NCBI GenBank assembly: GCA_021397845.1
Contig: CM038049.1
Location: 107,662,877-107,726,876 of the forward strand
Direction: 5' to 3'
Source of the DNA: Areca catechu
Taxonomy: Eukaryota; Streptophyta; Magnoliopsida; Arecales; Arecaceae
DNA: 64,000 bases
The notes below the pieces were generated by a model that was not told the DNA's origin, did not search any database, and saw only the letters and a program-made list of their open reading frames with translations. A program made the position numbers and the translations under genes. Below are positions 23,510 to 36,501 of this stretch, piece by piece. Within the stretch, counting starts at the first letter, position 1. Every line of letters starts with the position of its first letter.

Positions 23510-24970
23510 TTAAGAAACATAAGAGAATTCATGAAAAGGTAGAAAATACGAGGTGGATTCAGGGTTAGTCTGGTAAGGTAGAAAGTAAGAAAAGGGGTTG
23601 GGATTGATCGGATAGACTAAGAGACAAGAAGGTGTTTCAGGGATGAGTCCTATACTAATGAGATTTACCTTATGGGTGTAAGGTATTCCTATAGGGTTGG
23701 CTTGATGGAAAATTGGGTTATTGATTTCAGGGAAGACATCAATTGGGATTAAATGAATGACTTCATCCTGAGGGTATTGGTCTAAAAAGATCAAGTCCTT
23801 AATAAACTCTTCTGGCTCATAAAATTTAGGACTGGGTTCTACAATTGGGTCCTCTTCTAAAGTCTCCTCAGGTAGAGTTGCAGTCACAAGGTCACGGGTT
23901 TCTTCCTCTAATGACTCTTTTACAAAAAGGTTAGCTAACTCTATGTTGGTTACTGCCTAGGTATGGCTAAGGCTGACTAAATTTAGATCGGCTCCTACTT
24001 GGATATGGTCAGGGTCAACTATTGTTGGGTGGTCTCCTACCTTGTCCAACCTATTGGTTTATTGGTCAAGCCTATTGGTTGCTTGGTTGTTGGTTTGGGT
24101 CATTTGGTTAGTTTGGATGGTTAATTAGGGAAACTAACTTTGGGATTGGGTGAGCATCTAGTCAAACTGGGCTTGGTTTTGGGTGTTCATCTGGGTAAAT
24201 TGTTCAATCATGGCTTTAAGGAGGGTTTCAAAATTAGATTCCATGGTTGAATGGGGTTGGTTGCACTGGACTTCCGACTCAGCTAGTTTTGGGTTGGTTT
24301 CTATCTGGGTTTGGCCATAGTAAGCTAATTCTAGGTCTTCTATAGGTGTGCCTTTCTCTAGATCTATAATAGACTCATCATCTTCATACTCCTCCACCAA
24401 ACTTAGATCAACCTCATATATCTCTTCTTCTAAGTCATCTTGGTGAACCAATAGGGTGGTAAGAGGGGTTTGAAATTGACTAGGGTCTGGGATAACAGGG
24501 GAGGGTAAACTAAGGGTTATGGATTCATAAGTTATGGGTTCAAAGGTTTTGGGTTCAAATTTAGGGATATTAATCCTATAGGGTTCAGGTTGACTGAGGG
24601 ATAGTGGGTTACTACTAGGTTCATATCTAGGGACTAGGGGTTCCTGGGGTTTACTAGATTGGATCATTTGGCCAAGTCTGTTATTAATTTGGGTAAGCTG
24701 GGTTTGGGATTGGGTGGTTGATTGGTTCAGCTGGGTCTTAGTCCGGTCAAACCTTTTGTTCATTTAGGCAAACTGATCAGTCATGGCTTTCATGAGGGTC
24801 TCAAAATTAGAATTGATGCCTGAGTCGGTTTGGGGTGTAGACTTCTGATACTGGGTTCCTAGTCTAGTGGTCATACACTCAATCAAATAATTAAGATCAG
24901 ATGATGCAGCCAAGCATGCAAAAGAAGAAAAAAAGGCTAGTACAAAAGGGTTTCCTAGACCTATAGCCAA
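23510..24970 (-). pseudogene. Gag-like polyprotein with duplicated N-terminus, element B
   Basis: Frame 24970-24764 ends with SNFETLMKAMTDQFA and a stop. It continues as 24763-24158, a 201-codon frame with Gln-rich coiled-coil-like sequence, Tyr-Glu-Pro-type repeats, and an acidic stretch (LVHQDDLEEEIYEVDLSLVE). At its end MESNFETLLKAMIEQF appears again, so the N-terminal module is present twice. The tail with TLPEETLEEDP and EEFIKDL follows at 23887-23510. No capsid core, zinc knuckle or enzyme domain is visible. Several stops interrupt it. Confidence 0.65.
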
Positions 24971-25965
24971 AACTGAATGGGTCAGCTCAACTTACACTTA
25001 ACCCAGCAGCTAATCCTTCATCTGGCTAGGTTGAGGGTGGGAGTGTGGGAGGCCCCTCCTACTTTCGCGGGGACCCAATTAAAATCCATAACATCACTTA
25101 GGTCACTTGACTCTGGACCCTTAGCCTTAGACACCAGATTTCAGTAATAGCCAGAGGATTAAATGCACTAGTTGGCCCAAACAACTCAGACCCGACCTGT
25201 TGATGTCACCTAGCCCTCTAGGGCAAATTAAGTCTAATTAATTTTACTTAGGATTGGGTGAGAATGATGATGGTTGTTTTGGACCCAAGACAGGTGATGA
25301 AATCCTGCCCTGATATGAGATAGTGATTGCCCTTAAGATTAGGTTAAAAGATAAGGGCAATCGATGGTCCTGATGCAATAAAAAACAATCAGAAAAATAA
25401 AATATTTTATATGTGTTTTATGAGGTGTCAAGTTAGGTTTAGGTTGATTAGGTTAGCAATCAAATTGGGCTTGGGATTGGGATGTGTGGAAGTTGGTTAG
25501 GTTTGGGTTGAATCAAGTGTGCAAAATTAGCAGAATTCTAAAAATTAAGGTTTTAAAAGATGTAGATTTTAACAAAGATTCTGATGCATAAAAAATTCAA
25601 AAAAATCTTAGGACAGAGGATTGACGGTTTTGATGAACTCTATCAAATTTGATGCAAAACAAAAATCAAATAATGATTCAAATCATAGGGTTTTCGGATT
25701 ACTACAAAAATCTTAGGATTTTTATCAGGGTTTTTAATATGCCAAATTTTAGTGATTTAGGTTTTTGTAAAATTAATTAAAAATTATGATAAAATAGGAA
25801 ACAAGACAAAGAACACTTCATGCAATTCTCATAGAAAAATAAAATGTATAAGATGCCAAAATTGGTCAATAAGTAGACTTCTAATGCAGGTGGCAGGATG
25901 CAGAAATTAGGGTTTGTGAATCTGATGCAAATGAATGCTATCCTTAACCTACTCTAATACTAAAC
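24971..25965 (-). other. Leader and degenerate PBS of element B
   Basis: About 1 kb of AT-rich noncoding sequence. The PBS position (25951-25962) reads TAGTATTAGAGT on the minus strand, three mismatches from the canonical site, consistent with age. Confidence 0.6.
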
Positions 25966-26600
25966 TAATGCAGGATGAACTTAGGGATGCAGAAAAATAG
26001 AAAACTCAATTTTTTGGAATTTTTAGAATTTCAATTTCATGGTCAAGAACCTGAAAGATAAGCAAAGTTCAGCATAAGGACTAGAAATGGAAGAAACAAG
26101 AATACCCACAAAATTTTCATGGAAACTAATGAATCTTAGGATCCAAAAATTGAGAAATTCCTGGCTTAGGATAGCAATCTTCAACCAAATCAGAAATTAA
26201 GAGGAGGATTTTACCAGTCAAAGATTGAAGATTCAGCCGATGAAGAGATCTCTCGCACATAGATCAGAGCCTAAATGATGAAGCTGCAGTATTCCTTGAA
26301 TCTAAGGTAGATCTGGGCAGTCTTTGAGGCAAGAGGGGCATCCTCTGAGAAGGGGAAACACCTTGGGGATCTGCAAAATTTTAGAGGTCATCAAGAAACA
26401 ACAAAATAATTAGAAAGGAAATTGATGGAAAGAATAAGGGGAATCAGGGCTCCAAGGGCTGGCAGCTAGAAGGAGAAGATGGCTTCTTCTTCTTGGACGC
26501 ATGAGGGCTCTTCAACTGGGGGTGTGGCTGATGTCTGGAAGTTGATTTGCTGCTAGAGCATGGGGGTTTGCAAGGGCAAGGGGTCGACCAAGGTAAGAAA
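25966..26600 (-). repeat. 5' LTR of element B, left part
   Basis: Begins TAATGCAGG (TG mutated) next to the PBS. It is interrupted at 26600 by Angela copy 2. 26596-26600 (agaaa) is the left target-site duplicate of that insertion. Confidence 0.8.
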
Positions 26601-29018
26601 TGAAAGGATTATGCCCTATAAGCCAATATTTGTATCTCCCAGACCATTGTAAATTGACAAGTTAATAAAGGCAATATTTTTTTCATCATTCGCTGTGTCA
26701 TTATATGATGAACCCCATAGATTAGGGCTATGGTCCTAGGGCTATGATGAGATCATACCAGTGAGATCTAAGGCCTTAAAACCCTAATCTAGAATATTCC
26801 TAGTCATAGGAACCCTGAGTTGGGGATCAGGGTTTCCGGTTAGACTGGCACATCCTATGTATGCTGAAAAGGGTGACTGCTCTCACAGTCACTTGTGTGG
26901 GACACTAATACAAAGATGTGGGTGCTCATTAGCGAATGAGTTCACTGAATAGATCCAGTTTGAGAACATCTAATGGAGCCTTAGCTGCATGTCAATAGAT
27001 GTTCCACATAGTGGGAGTTGTACAAGTAGTCCTATGACCTGAGACTGCCATAATACCTTATGTACATGAACCCATGCTTTGGTTCAACCTCAATCATGAC
27101 ACTGGGTCATGCACGAGGTTGATGCTGGGTATGATGAATTGTATATGAAGGTAATGAGTAGGTCAACAAGGAATTGATCACTCCTAGTAGGAGGAGATTG
27201 CATCCAGCCAAATTAGGTCAGATGATGATTCAGGAAATCTTTGATCAAAGTATAGATATTAGAAATGATTTCTAATATCGAATTAATTGAATCATTAGTG
27301 TATGACTGAGCTGGGAATGAGTATAAGCTGGTTTTGACATGTTTCCATATCCATAGTTATATTCGGGATGCAAGATGATTGAAGGATCAAATTGTACGGG
27401 AACTTTCCACTGAAGGGTAGTTTTGGAATTTCACCAGAATTTCCATATCTTCCGGGAAGACATGACACGTTGCTAGACGTCAATCTTGTCTTGTGGGTTG
27501 ATCAAATTAAATGGTTTAATTGGATCACTAATTAGGAGGAGTCCTAATTGACTAACTCGAGTTAGCTCGATTTGACCTAAATCGATTAGAATGAGTTCTG
27601 ATCAAATTAGGTCAACTTGCACTCGGACCCACTGCTGGCTAGGTATGGAACCCAATGGGTCACACACTTAGGACAGATAATCAAGGATTTAATTTGGAAT
27701 TAAATCTCGTTTGCAGATGAACACACTAGCATGTGTTGCAAACCATGGCTTCTACTTGAATCGGATTCGAGTTAGGGTTCCGATTTGGTCTTTTTTTGAT
27801 CCAAATTCATTCCGGTTTGAATCTAATTGAAGATTCAAGCCATTGGGCTAATAATAGGCTAGCAATTGGGCTAACCTAAGAGGCTAAAACCCCTTTCCAC
27901 ATCGCCTAAGCCCCTTCCCTTCTTTTCCCACGCGCGCGTGCAAGGAGAAGAGTCCACGCGCGCGTGAACTCTCTCCAAGTGGCGTTTTTGCGTGAGAAAA
28001 GGAAAGGGGTCGGCATTTTTTGGCTGAAGAGGCGTGGAAGAGAGTCCACCTAGGCGTGGACTCTTCAAAAATGGGATTACCATGAGAGAAAAGAAAAAAA
28101 ACACCGAAGGGGCGCGACTCTTCTCTTCTGCGTGCGCCCTTCTGTGTTTTTCGCGACTCTTTCTTGCGTCTTCCCATCCCAAAGGCCGTGAGATTAATTC
28201 AAGGGCCGTGAGATAAAGGGAAAGGACGTGAGAAGGGAGAGAGGGGGCGTGAGATGGTGGTTACAGATGGGTAGGCGCCTCTCTGTCACCTATTTAAGGA
28301 GAAGACTTCACCGTAAAATTATTCTTTTTTTTCTCTACCACAGTGAAGCCTTGCCTCTTTATTTTCTCCCTCTCCAGAAGATTGTTTCCCCATCCTCTCT
28401 TTCCTCTTTGATTCCTTTACAGAGCCTTGGCTCTGTCGAATCTCAGAACAGAAAGAGAGTCAGAGAGAAACTCTCCAACGGTAAAGGAAGAAGGCGCCTC
28501 TCCTTTCTTTCTTACATTAAGACAATCTTGTCTTAATTTTCTTCTCCCTCCAAGACAAGCCTTGTCTCATTTTAGGACAAGGGCTTATTCTTAAGACAAG
28601 AGTGTCTTAAGGGGCCAAAGTTGCTAGAAGACAAGGAGAAGGGTAAGAGAGAAGGTTTAGTCCCAGTTTGGCTAGAGGAGTCCTAGCCAATAGCCCATAT
28701 ATCAAGTTCTTGGGGTAGAACTTGATTGGAAGGAACCCAATTAAGGAGTCAGTGTCTTGATCATCTGCCCGTGTGGATCACCATCGGAGGGCGGACAAGT
28801 GGACGCCTGGTGTGTTCAAGAGGCTGCTCAATTTGGATTTCATTTCTGCATCAGACTTGTTATAGTAATCTGAGGTTAGTATTTAAACAATGTTTAAATT
28901 TGGACATGCATGTAGTCATAGTTTTTAATTGCTAATAAGGAGATTTGGGATTAGGGTTCGGACCTGGTTTCATAAATTTTTGAAATCCACACTTCCGCAC
29001 TGGTTACCGAACCCAACA
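26601..29018 (+). repeat. 5' LTR of Angela copy 2
   Basis: 2418 bp, from TGAAAGGATTATGCCC to CCCAACA. TATA-like TATTTAA at 28291-28297. The GC palindrome at 27949-27972 carries one mismatch here. Confidence 0.95.
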
Positions 29019-29019
29019 G

Positions 29020-29031
29020 TGGTATCAGAGC
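29020..29031 (+). other. Primer-binding site, copy 2
   Basis: TGGTATCAGAGC, one base after the LTR; perfect match to the Met-tRNA site. Confidence 0.93.
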
Positions 29032-29676
29032 CTCCTTATTAGCATTAAAACTTATGCAGTTCAATTCATGATGTAGTATCATGTTAAAGTTTTTATATTG
29101 ATGCACAATGCATGTCTTTGATTGAACATAAGTTTGATGATTGCCACCAGTTAGGGTTTTCCACTGAAACCCTAATTGTCTTAGAGATATGATTAGCCCT
29201 GGAGCCATCATACTGAAATAAAGTTGCCCTGGCATAATGGTGTATCCATTATGTGGTAAATGGTTGTCCTAGTATGATGGCACACATTTCACATATTTGC
29301 TTAGTTTAAAGCATGTATTAATATATGTGATAGCTTTTAATTGAATGTGCTAGCATTGCATGAATCCCTCTTAAAATTATATTAAGTGGTAGTATAGTTA
29401 ACCGATAAGCATTATTAGTCATGATGGATAATTAGTCATTTCGGTGACTAGAAAGGTGGTTTTGGGAAGGTAAAGGGAATCGTGGTTTTTAATTGGTTCC
29501 GTTGACTGACCTGGCCAATTTTAAATTGGTGTCTAGGAAAGCAACGGGGGGACCCCCACATCTCTTCCACTAGCCTGGCCGATCTGATTGATTTAATTCT
29601 TGACTAACATGCTTGGTGTTAAAATACTATTATTGGCCTTCCTTCATGATAGGTCATTATTGTGTTACGATCTATA

Positions 29677-29993
29677 CTAGGTTTGTTGTGTACACACAAG
29701 ACCTAATATGGTGACTAACACAATTTTTGGCCTAATACAATTATTTGTTTATGGCATGATTTAAAGTAATATTTTGTTGTGTACACACAAGGGTATTACT
29801 ATTAAAGTCATGACTATATGGCTATGAAGGGTCTTACTTAACAAAAATATTATAGTTTGTTGTGTATACACAAGGCTATTAATATTTTAGAGGCCGGGAT
29901 AAGTTGAGAATTGTACGGGTTACAATTGGAAAGAGTTTTCCTACCTATGAACTTATATAAGATTTGTTGTGTACACACAAGGTCTTTTATAAG
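29677..29993 (+). promoter_or_regulatory. Four-hairpin array in the Angela leader, copy 2
   Basis: Apical motifs at 29682-29700, 29773-29791, 29856-29874 (TATA variant) and 29963-29981, each with complementary outer arms. The second hairpin has arms AGTAATA and TATTACT. Spacing matches copies 1 and 3. Confidence 0.6.
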
Positions 29994-30173
29994 GGATTGG
30001 GATCTCAACCCCACTAAGAAAGACTAATTAGGATTTTCTCGATCATCGTATAGAGGGTTATGATGCTCGATAAAATAGTGGGAGACATAATTAAATTAAA
30101 GTCCTAATTTAATTATGTGTTGTCATTTCATGGTTGTTTGCTTATGTATTGTTCTTTGTTTAAATGTAGATAA

Positions 30174-33100
30174 ATGGCCTCTTCACTCTCACTCCGTAGT
30201 ATTTTAGATGCCAACAAATTGACTGGGCCTAATTATGTTGATTGGCTGAGAAATTTAAAAATAGTACTCAGTCAAGAAAGAATTTCCTATATTCTTGATA
30301 CCCCAATTTTGGAACCACCAAGGGAAGATGCCTCGCAAGAGGAGAAGACCACATATAATATGTGGCAAAATGACTCACTTACTGTCAAGTGTGTTATGCT
30401 TGCCTCTATGACTAATGAGTTGCAGAGGCAGCATGATAGCATGGATACTAACTCCATACTGCTCAATTTAAAAGAGCTTTATGGAGAACACAGTAGAACT
30501 GCTAGATATGAAATATCTAAGCAGTTGTTCCGTGCAAGGATGACAGAAGGTACATCAGTACAAGACCATGTATTAAAGGTAATTGATCTAATCACTCGAT
30601 TAGGTCAATTAGGTTTTGTAATGGATGGAGAGTTGAATCAAGACTTGATCTTGCAATCACTCCCAGAGTCATTTTCATAGTTTGTTCTTAATTACCATAT
30701 GAACAAACTTAATTCTTCCTTGCCTGAGCTGTTGAATATGTTGAAGACAGCAGAGAGCCATGTAAAGAAAAATAAGGCTCCAGTTCTTCTTGTGGATAAG
30801 AAGAAGACAGGCAAAAGGGGTTCCAGTAAGAGGATGAATCCCAAAAGGGGCATTAAGAAGAAGAAAGGAAAGAAGGCCTCCGGACAGATGACCTGCTTTC
30901 ATTGTGGCAAGCCGGGTCATTGGAAAAGGAACTGCAAGGTTTACCTTGTAAGTGTGAAGCCTGGTGCATCAGAGGCACCAAAAGGTATGAAAGAAGTTCA
31001 TACTATTTTGTCATTGGATTCTTCCATTTCAAATACTTGGGTGTTGGATACCGCCTGTGGTCATAACATCTGCAAATCATTGCAGGGACTTCAGGGGCTT
31101 AAAGTATTGAAGGAAGGTAACTTTGAGCTCTACGGTGCTGGAGGGGACCCCATCCAAGCAGAAGCTGTAGGGACTTATATTTTGAAGTTACCTTCAGGGA
31201 AGATCTTGGAGCTAAGGAATTGTTACTATATGCCAAAAATCATTAGAAATATCATATCTGTACCCTTGTTACTTAAACAAGGATATACTATGAATGTAAT
31301 GAGCAGTGGCTGCTCAATTTCTTTATCTAATGAAATTATATGTTATGGCATATTCTGCAATGGTCTATTAACTCTTTCCACTAATGACAATATTTTTCAT
31401 GTTTCTAACAAACGGAAAAGAGATGATGTAAACAATACCTTACTTTGGCATTGTCGACTTGGACATATTAGTGAGACTAGGATTAACAAGTTATACAAAG
31501 AAAATTTCTTTGATCCTTATGACTATGAGTCATTAGGAACTTGTGAATCATGTCTCATGGGTAAGATGACCAAGACTCCATTTAGTGGACATGGAGAAAG
31601 GACAAAAGAGTTATTGGGACTCATACACACAGATGTATGTGGGCCTATGACAACTCAAGCCTATGGTGGATACTCATACTTCATCACATTTACTGATGAT
31701 TTTTCAAGGTATGGATTTGTGTATCTAATGAAACATAAGTCCGAGGCTTTTGAAAAATTTTTAGAGTATCAAAGTATGGTAGAGAAACAGACAGGAAAAA
31801 GTATAAAGATCCTCCGATCAGATAGAGGAGGTGAGTACTTATCCACTGAGTTTCTTGATCACCTTAAAGATAAGGGGATCATCTCTGAATGGACTCCTCC
31901 TTACACACCACAATTAAATGGTGTTGCTGAAAGGAGGAATCGTACTTTATTGGATATGGTACGGTCCATGATGTGCTTCACGGAGTTACCTTTTTCTTTC
32001 TGGGGATATGCTTTGGAAACAGCAACTTATATCTTGAATAGAGTACCATCTAAAACTGTCTCTAGCACTCCATATGAATTATGGAGAGGTAAGAAGCCCA
32101 ATCTTAAGTATATTAAGATATGGGGATGTCCAGCCTATGTAAAAAGAAATTTTGGACATAAACTAGATGCTAGAGCAGACAAATGTCTATTTATGGGATA
32201 TCCTAGAGATAGTATAGGATATCTGTTCTACCACCCTACTGAACAAAAGGTTTTGGTCAGTAGCCATGCCACTTTTATGGAAAAGGAATTCATCCTACAA
32301 AAGGGCACTGGTAGAAATATCGAACTTAATGAGATTCAACAAATAGACACTTCTCAGTCAAGTAACAACATATTTAATATAGAACCTGAACACACTCCTA
32401 TCCGTAGGTCTGATAGGGTGCGACAGGCACCTGAGAGGTATGGGTTCATAATTTAAAATAATGAAGCCCAAATCATTCAAAATGATGAGCCTCTAACCTA
32501 TACGGAAGCAGTCATGAGTAGAGACTCAGACAGATGGCTGGAAGCCATGAGATCCGAGATGGACTCCATGTATGTCAACCAAGTATGGTCTTTGGTTGAT
32601 GCACCAGAGGGTATTAACCCTATTGGGTGTAAATGGGTCTATAAAAGGAAGATTGGGGCAGATGGCCAAGTTGAAACTTATAAAGACAGATTGGTGGCTA
32701 AGGGTTTCAGACAAAAACAGGGAATAGATTATGATGAAACATTTTCCCCTGTTGCCATGCTCAAATCTATTCGGATTATGCTTGCTATAGCAGCATATCA
32801 TGATTATGAGATCTGGCAAATGGATGTAAAAACTGCATTCCTCAATGGTTTCCTTGAGGAAGAGGTTTATATGTCACAGCCAGAAGGTTTTGTCTTGGAG
32901 ACTAAACCTAATCAGGTATGTAGGCTAAAGAAATCCATTTATGGATTAAAGCAAGCATCCAGGAGTTGGAACATCCGATTTGATAAAACAGTCAAAGAAT
33001 TTGATTTTTTCAAAAATGAGGATGAACCTTGTGTGTACAAGAAGACTAGTGGGAGTGCCATAGTTTTCTTAGTTCTATATGTTGATGATATACTTCTTAT

Positions 33101-34064
33101 TGGGAATGATATCCCAATGTTACAATCAGTCAAAGTATGGTTATCGAAACAGTTTTCCATGAAAGACTTGGGAGAAGCGTCCTATATACTGGGTATAAAG
33201 ATCTATAGAGAAAGATCAAGAAGGATGCTAGGCTTATCCCAGTCTAGGTACATTAACCAGGTGCTAAAGAGATTTAGCATGGAGGAAAGTAAAAGAGGTT
33301 ACTTACCTATTGGCCATGGCATACGTCTTTCTAAGAGGATGTCTCCTAAGACACCTGAAGAAAGAAATAGAATGAGTTCTATACCTTATGAATCGGCTAT
33401 AGGGTCGATTATGTATGCTATGTTATGTACCAGGCCTGATGTGGCATATGCCTTGGGTGTAGCCAGTAGATTTCAGGCTGATCCAGGAGAGGATCACTGG
33501 AAGGCTGTGAAAAATATTCTTAAGTACCTGAGAAGGACTAAGGATATTTTTCTTATATACGGAGGGTCTAATCTTAAACTAGAAGCCTATTCAGACTCTA
33601 GTTTTCAATCAGACCCAGATGATAGTAAATCCATTTCAGGGTATGTCTTTACCTTGAATGGTGGAGTAGTAAGTTGGAAGAGCACTAAATAGTAGACTGT
33701 AGCTGACTCAACTACCGAGGCAGAGTACATAGCTGTTAGTGAAGCCGCCAAGGAAGCTGTCTGGATGAAGAAATTCATCACAGAGTTGGGAGTAGTTCCT
33801 GAGATTGAGAGCCCGGTGCCACTCTATTGTGATAACACTGGAGTAGTTGCTCAAGCTAAGGAACCGAGAGCCCATCACAAGTCCAAGCACATTCTGAGAC
33901 GCTTCCATCTTGTCCGAGAGATAATCGAGAGACAAGAAGTCTGCATCAATAGAGTGGATACAAAGAACAACATAGCAGACCCGTTCACTAAGGCTCTACC
34001 ACAGCAGGAGTTTGATCGCCACCTCGATTGTATGGGGTTAAAGAATAAGAGCGATTGGCTTTAG
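30174..34064 (+). pseudogene. Broken copia gag-pol, Angela copy 2
   Basis: Same start and length as copy 3 and in one frame throughout. It is interrupted by TAG at 30678-30680 (the same gag codon as in copy 1), TAA at 32454-32456 between integrase and RT, and two adjacent TAGs at 33690-33695 in RNase H. The CCHC zinc knuckle is complete, protease has Asp-Thr-Ala, the integrase HHCC and D,D35E residues are present, and RT has YVDD. The longest surviving frame (30699-32456) covers late gag through integrase. Three of the four stops are CAG to TAG changes. Confidence 0.95.
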
Positions 34065-34078
34065 TGCAAGTGGGAGAT

Positions 34079-36496
34079 TGAAAGGATTATGCCCTATAAG
34101 CCAATATTTGTATCTCCCAGACCATTGTAAATTGACAAGTTAATAAAGGCAATATTTTTTTCATCATTCGCTGTGTCATTATATGATGAACCCCATAGAT
34201 TAGGGCTATGGTCCTAGGGCTATGATGAGATCATACCAGTGAGATCTAAGGCCTTAAAACCCTAATCTAGAATATTCCTAGTCATAGGAACCCTGAGTTG
34301 GGGATCAGGATTTCCGGTTAGACTGGCACATCCTATGTATGCTGAAAAGGGTGACTGCTCTCACAGTCACTTGTGTGGGATACTAATACAAGGATGTGGG
34401 TGCTCATTAGCAAATGAGTTCACTGAATAGATCCAGTTTGAGAACATCTAATGGAGCCTTAGCTGCATGTCAATAGATGTTTCACATAGTGGGAGTTGTA
34501 CAAGTAGTCCTATGACCTGAGAATGCCATAATACCTTATGTACATGAACCCATGCTTTGGTTCAACCTCAATCATGACACTGGGTCATGCACGAGGTTGA
34601 TGCTGGGTATGATGAATTGTATATGAAGGTAATGAGTAGGTCAACAAGGAATTGATCACTCCTAGTAGGAGGAGATTGCATCCAGCCAAATTAGGTCAGA
34701 TGATGATTCAGGAAATCTTTGATCAAAGTACAGATATTAGAAATGATTTCTAATATCGAATTAATTGAATCATTAGTGTATGACTGAGCTGGGAATGAGT
34801 ATAAGCTGGTTTTGACATGTTTCCATATCCATAGTTACATTCGGGATGCAAGATGATTGAAGGATCGAATTGTACGGGAACTTTCCACTGAAGGGTAGTT
34901 TTGGAATTTCACCAGAATTTCTATATCTTCCGGGAAGACATGACACGTTGCTAGACGTCAATCTTGTCTTGTGGGTTGATCAAATTAAATGGTTTAATTG
35001 GATCACTAATTAGGAGGAGTCCTAATTGACTAACTTGAGTTAGCTCGATTTGACCTAAATCGATTAGAATGAGTTCTGATCAAATTAGGTCAACTTGCAC
35101 TCGGACCCACTGCTGGCTAGGTATGGAACCCAATGGGTCACACACTTAGGACAGATAATCAAGGATTTAATTTGGAATTAAATCTCGTTTGCAGATGAAC
35201 ACACTAGCATGTGTTGCTAACCATGGCTTCTACTTGAATCGGATTAGTGTTAGGGTTCCGATTTGGTCTTTTTTTGATCCAAATTCATTCCGGTTTGAAT
35301 CTAATTGAAGATTCAAGCCATTGGGCTAATAATAGGCTAGCAATTGGGCTAACCTAAGAGGCTAAAACCCCTTTCCACATCGCCTAAGCCCCTTCCCTTC
35401 TTTTCCCATGCGCGCGCGCAAGGAGAAGAGTCCACGCGCGCGTGGACTCTCTCCAAGTGGCGTTTTTGCGTGAGAAAAGGAAAGGGGTCGGCGTTTTTTG
35501 GCTGAAGAGGCGTGGAAGAGAGTCCACCTTGGCGTGGACTCTTCAAAAATGGGATTACCGTGAGAGAAAAGAAAAAAAACACCGAAGGGGCGCGACTCTT
35601 CTCTTCTGCGCGCGCCCTTCTGTGTTTTTCGCGACTCTTTCTTGCGTCTTCACATCCCAAAGGCCGTGAGATTAATTCAAGGGCCGTGAGATAAAGGGAA
35701 AGGATGTGAGAAGGGAGAGAGGGGGTGTGAGATGGTGATTACAGATGGGTAGGCGCCTCTCTGTCGCCTATTTAAGGAGAAGACTTCACCGTAAAATTAT
35801 TCTTTTTTTTCTCTACCACAGCGAAGCCTTGCCTCTTTATTTTCTCCCTCTCCAGAAGATTGTTTCCCCCTCCTCTCTTTCCTCTTTGATTCCTTTACAG
35901 AGCCTTGGCTCTGTCGAATCTCAGAACAGAAGGAGAGTCAGAGAGAAACTCTCCGACGGTAAAGGAAGAAGGCGCCTCTCCTTTCTTTCTTACATTAAGA
36001 CAATCTTGTCTTAATTTTCTTCTCCCTCCAAGACAAGCCTTGTCTCATTTTAGGACAAGGGCTTATTCTTAAGACAAGAGTGTCTTAAGGGGCCAAAGTT
36101 TCTAGAAGACAAGGAGAAGGGTAAGAGAGAAGGTTTAGTCCCAGTTTGGCTAGAGGAGTCCTAGCCAATAGCCCATATATCAAGTTCTTGGGGTAGAACT
36201 TGATTGGAAGGAACCCAATTAAGGAGTCAGTGTCTTGATCATCTGCCCGTGTGGATCACCATCAGAGGGCGGACAAGTGGACGCCTGGTGTGTTCAAGAG
36301 GCTGCTCAATTTGGATTTCATTTCTGCATCAGACTGGTTATAGCAATCTGAGGTTAGTATTTAAACAATGTCTAAATTTGGACATGCATGTAGTCATAGT
36401 TTTTAATTGCTAATGAGGAGATTTGGGATTAGGGTTCGGACCTGGTTTCATAAATTTTTGAAATCCACGCTTCCGCCCTGGTTACCAAACCCAACA
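34079..36496 (+). repeat. 3' LTR of Angela copy 2
   Basis: 2418 bp, same length as the 5' LTR. GC palindrome intact at 35427-35450. Followed by target duplicate agaaa (36497-36501). Confidence 0.95.
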
Positions 36497-36501
36497 AGAA
36501 A

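Larger units (their letters stand above)
26601..36496 (+). mobile_element. Angela-type copia retrotransposon, copy 2 (full length, dead)
   Basis: 9896 bp with two LTRs of 2418 bp each, PBS, leader, gag-pol, polypurine tract 34068-34078, and a perfect 5-bp target duplication agaaa (26596-26600 and 36497-36501). My hand count gives about 39 LTR-LTR substitutions (about 1.6 percent), mostly transitions, so it is older than copy 3. Gag-pol has no frameshift but four in-frame stops. The empty site can be read at about 21770-21800 in the other LTR of element B. Confidence 0.96.
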
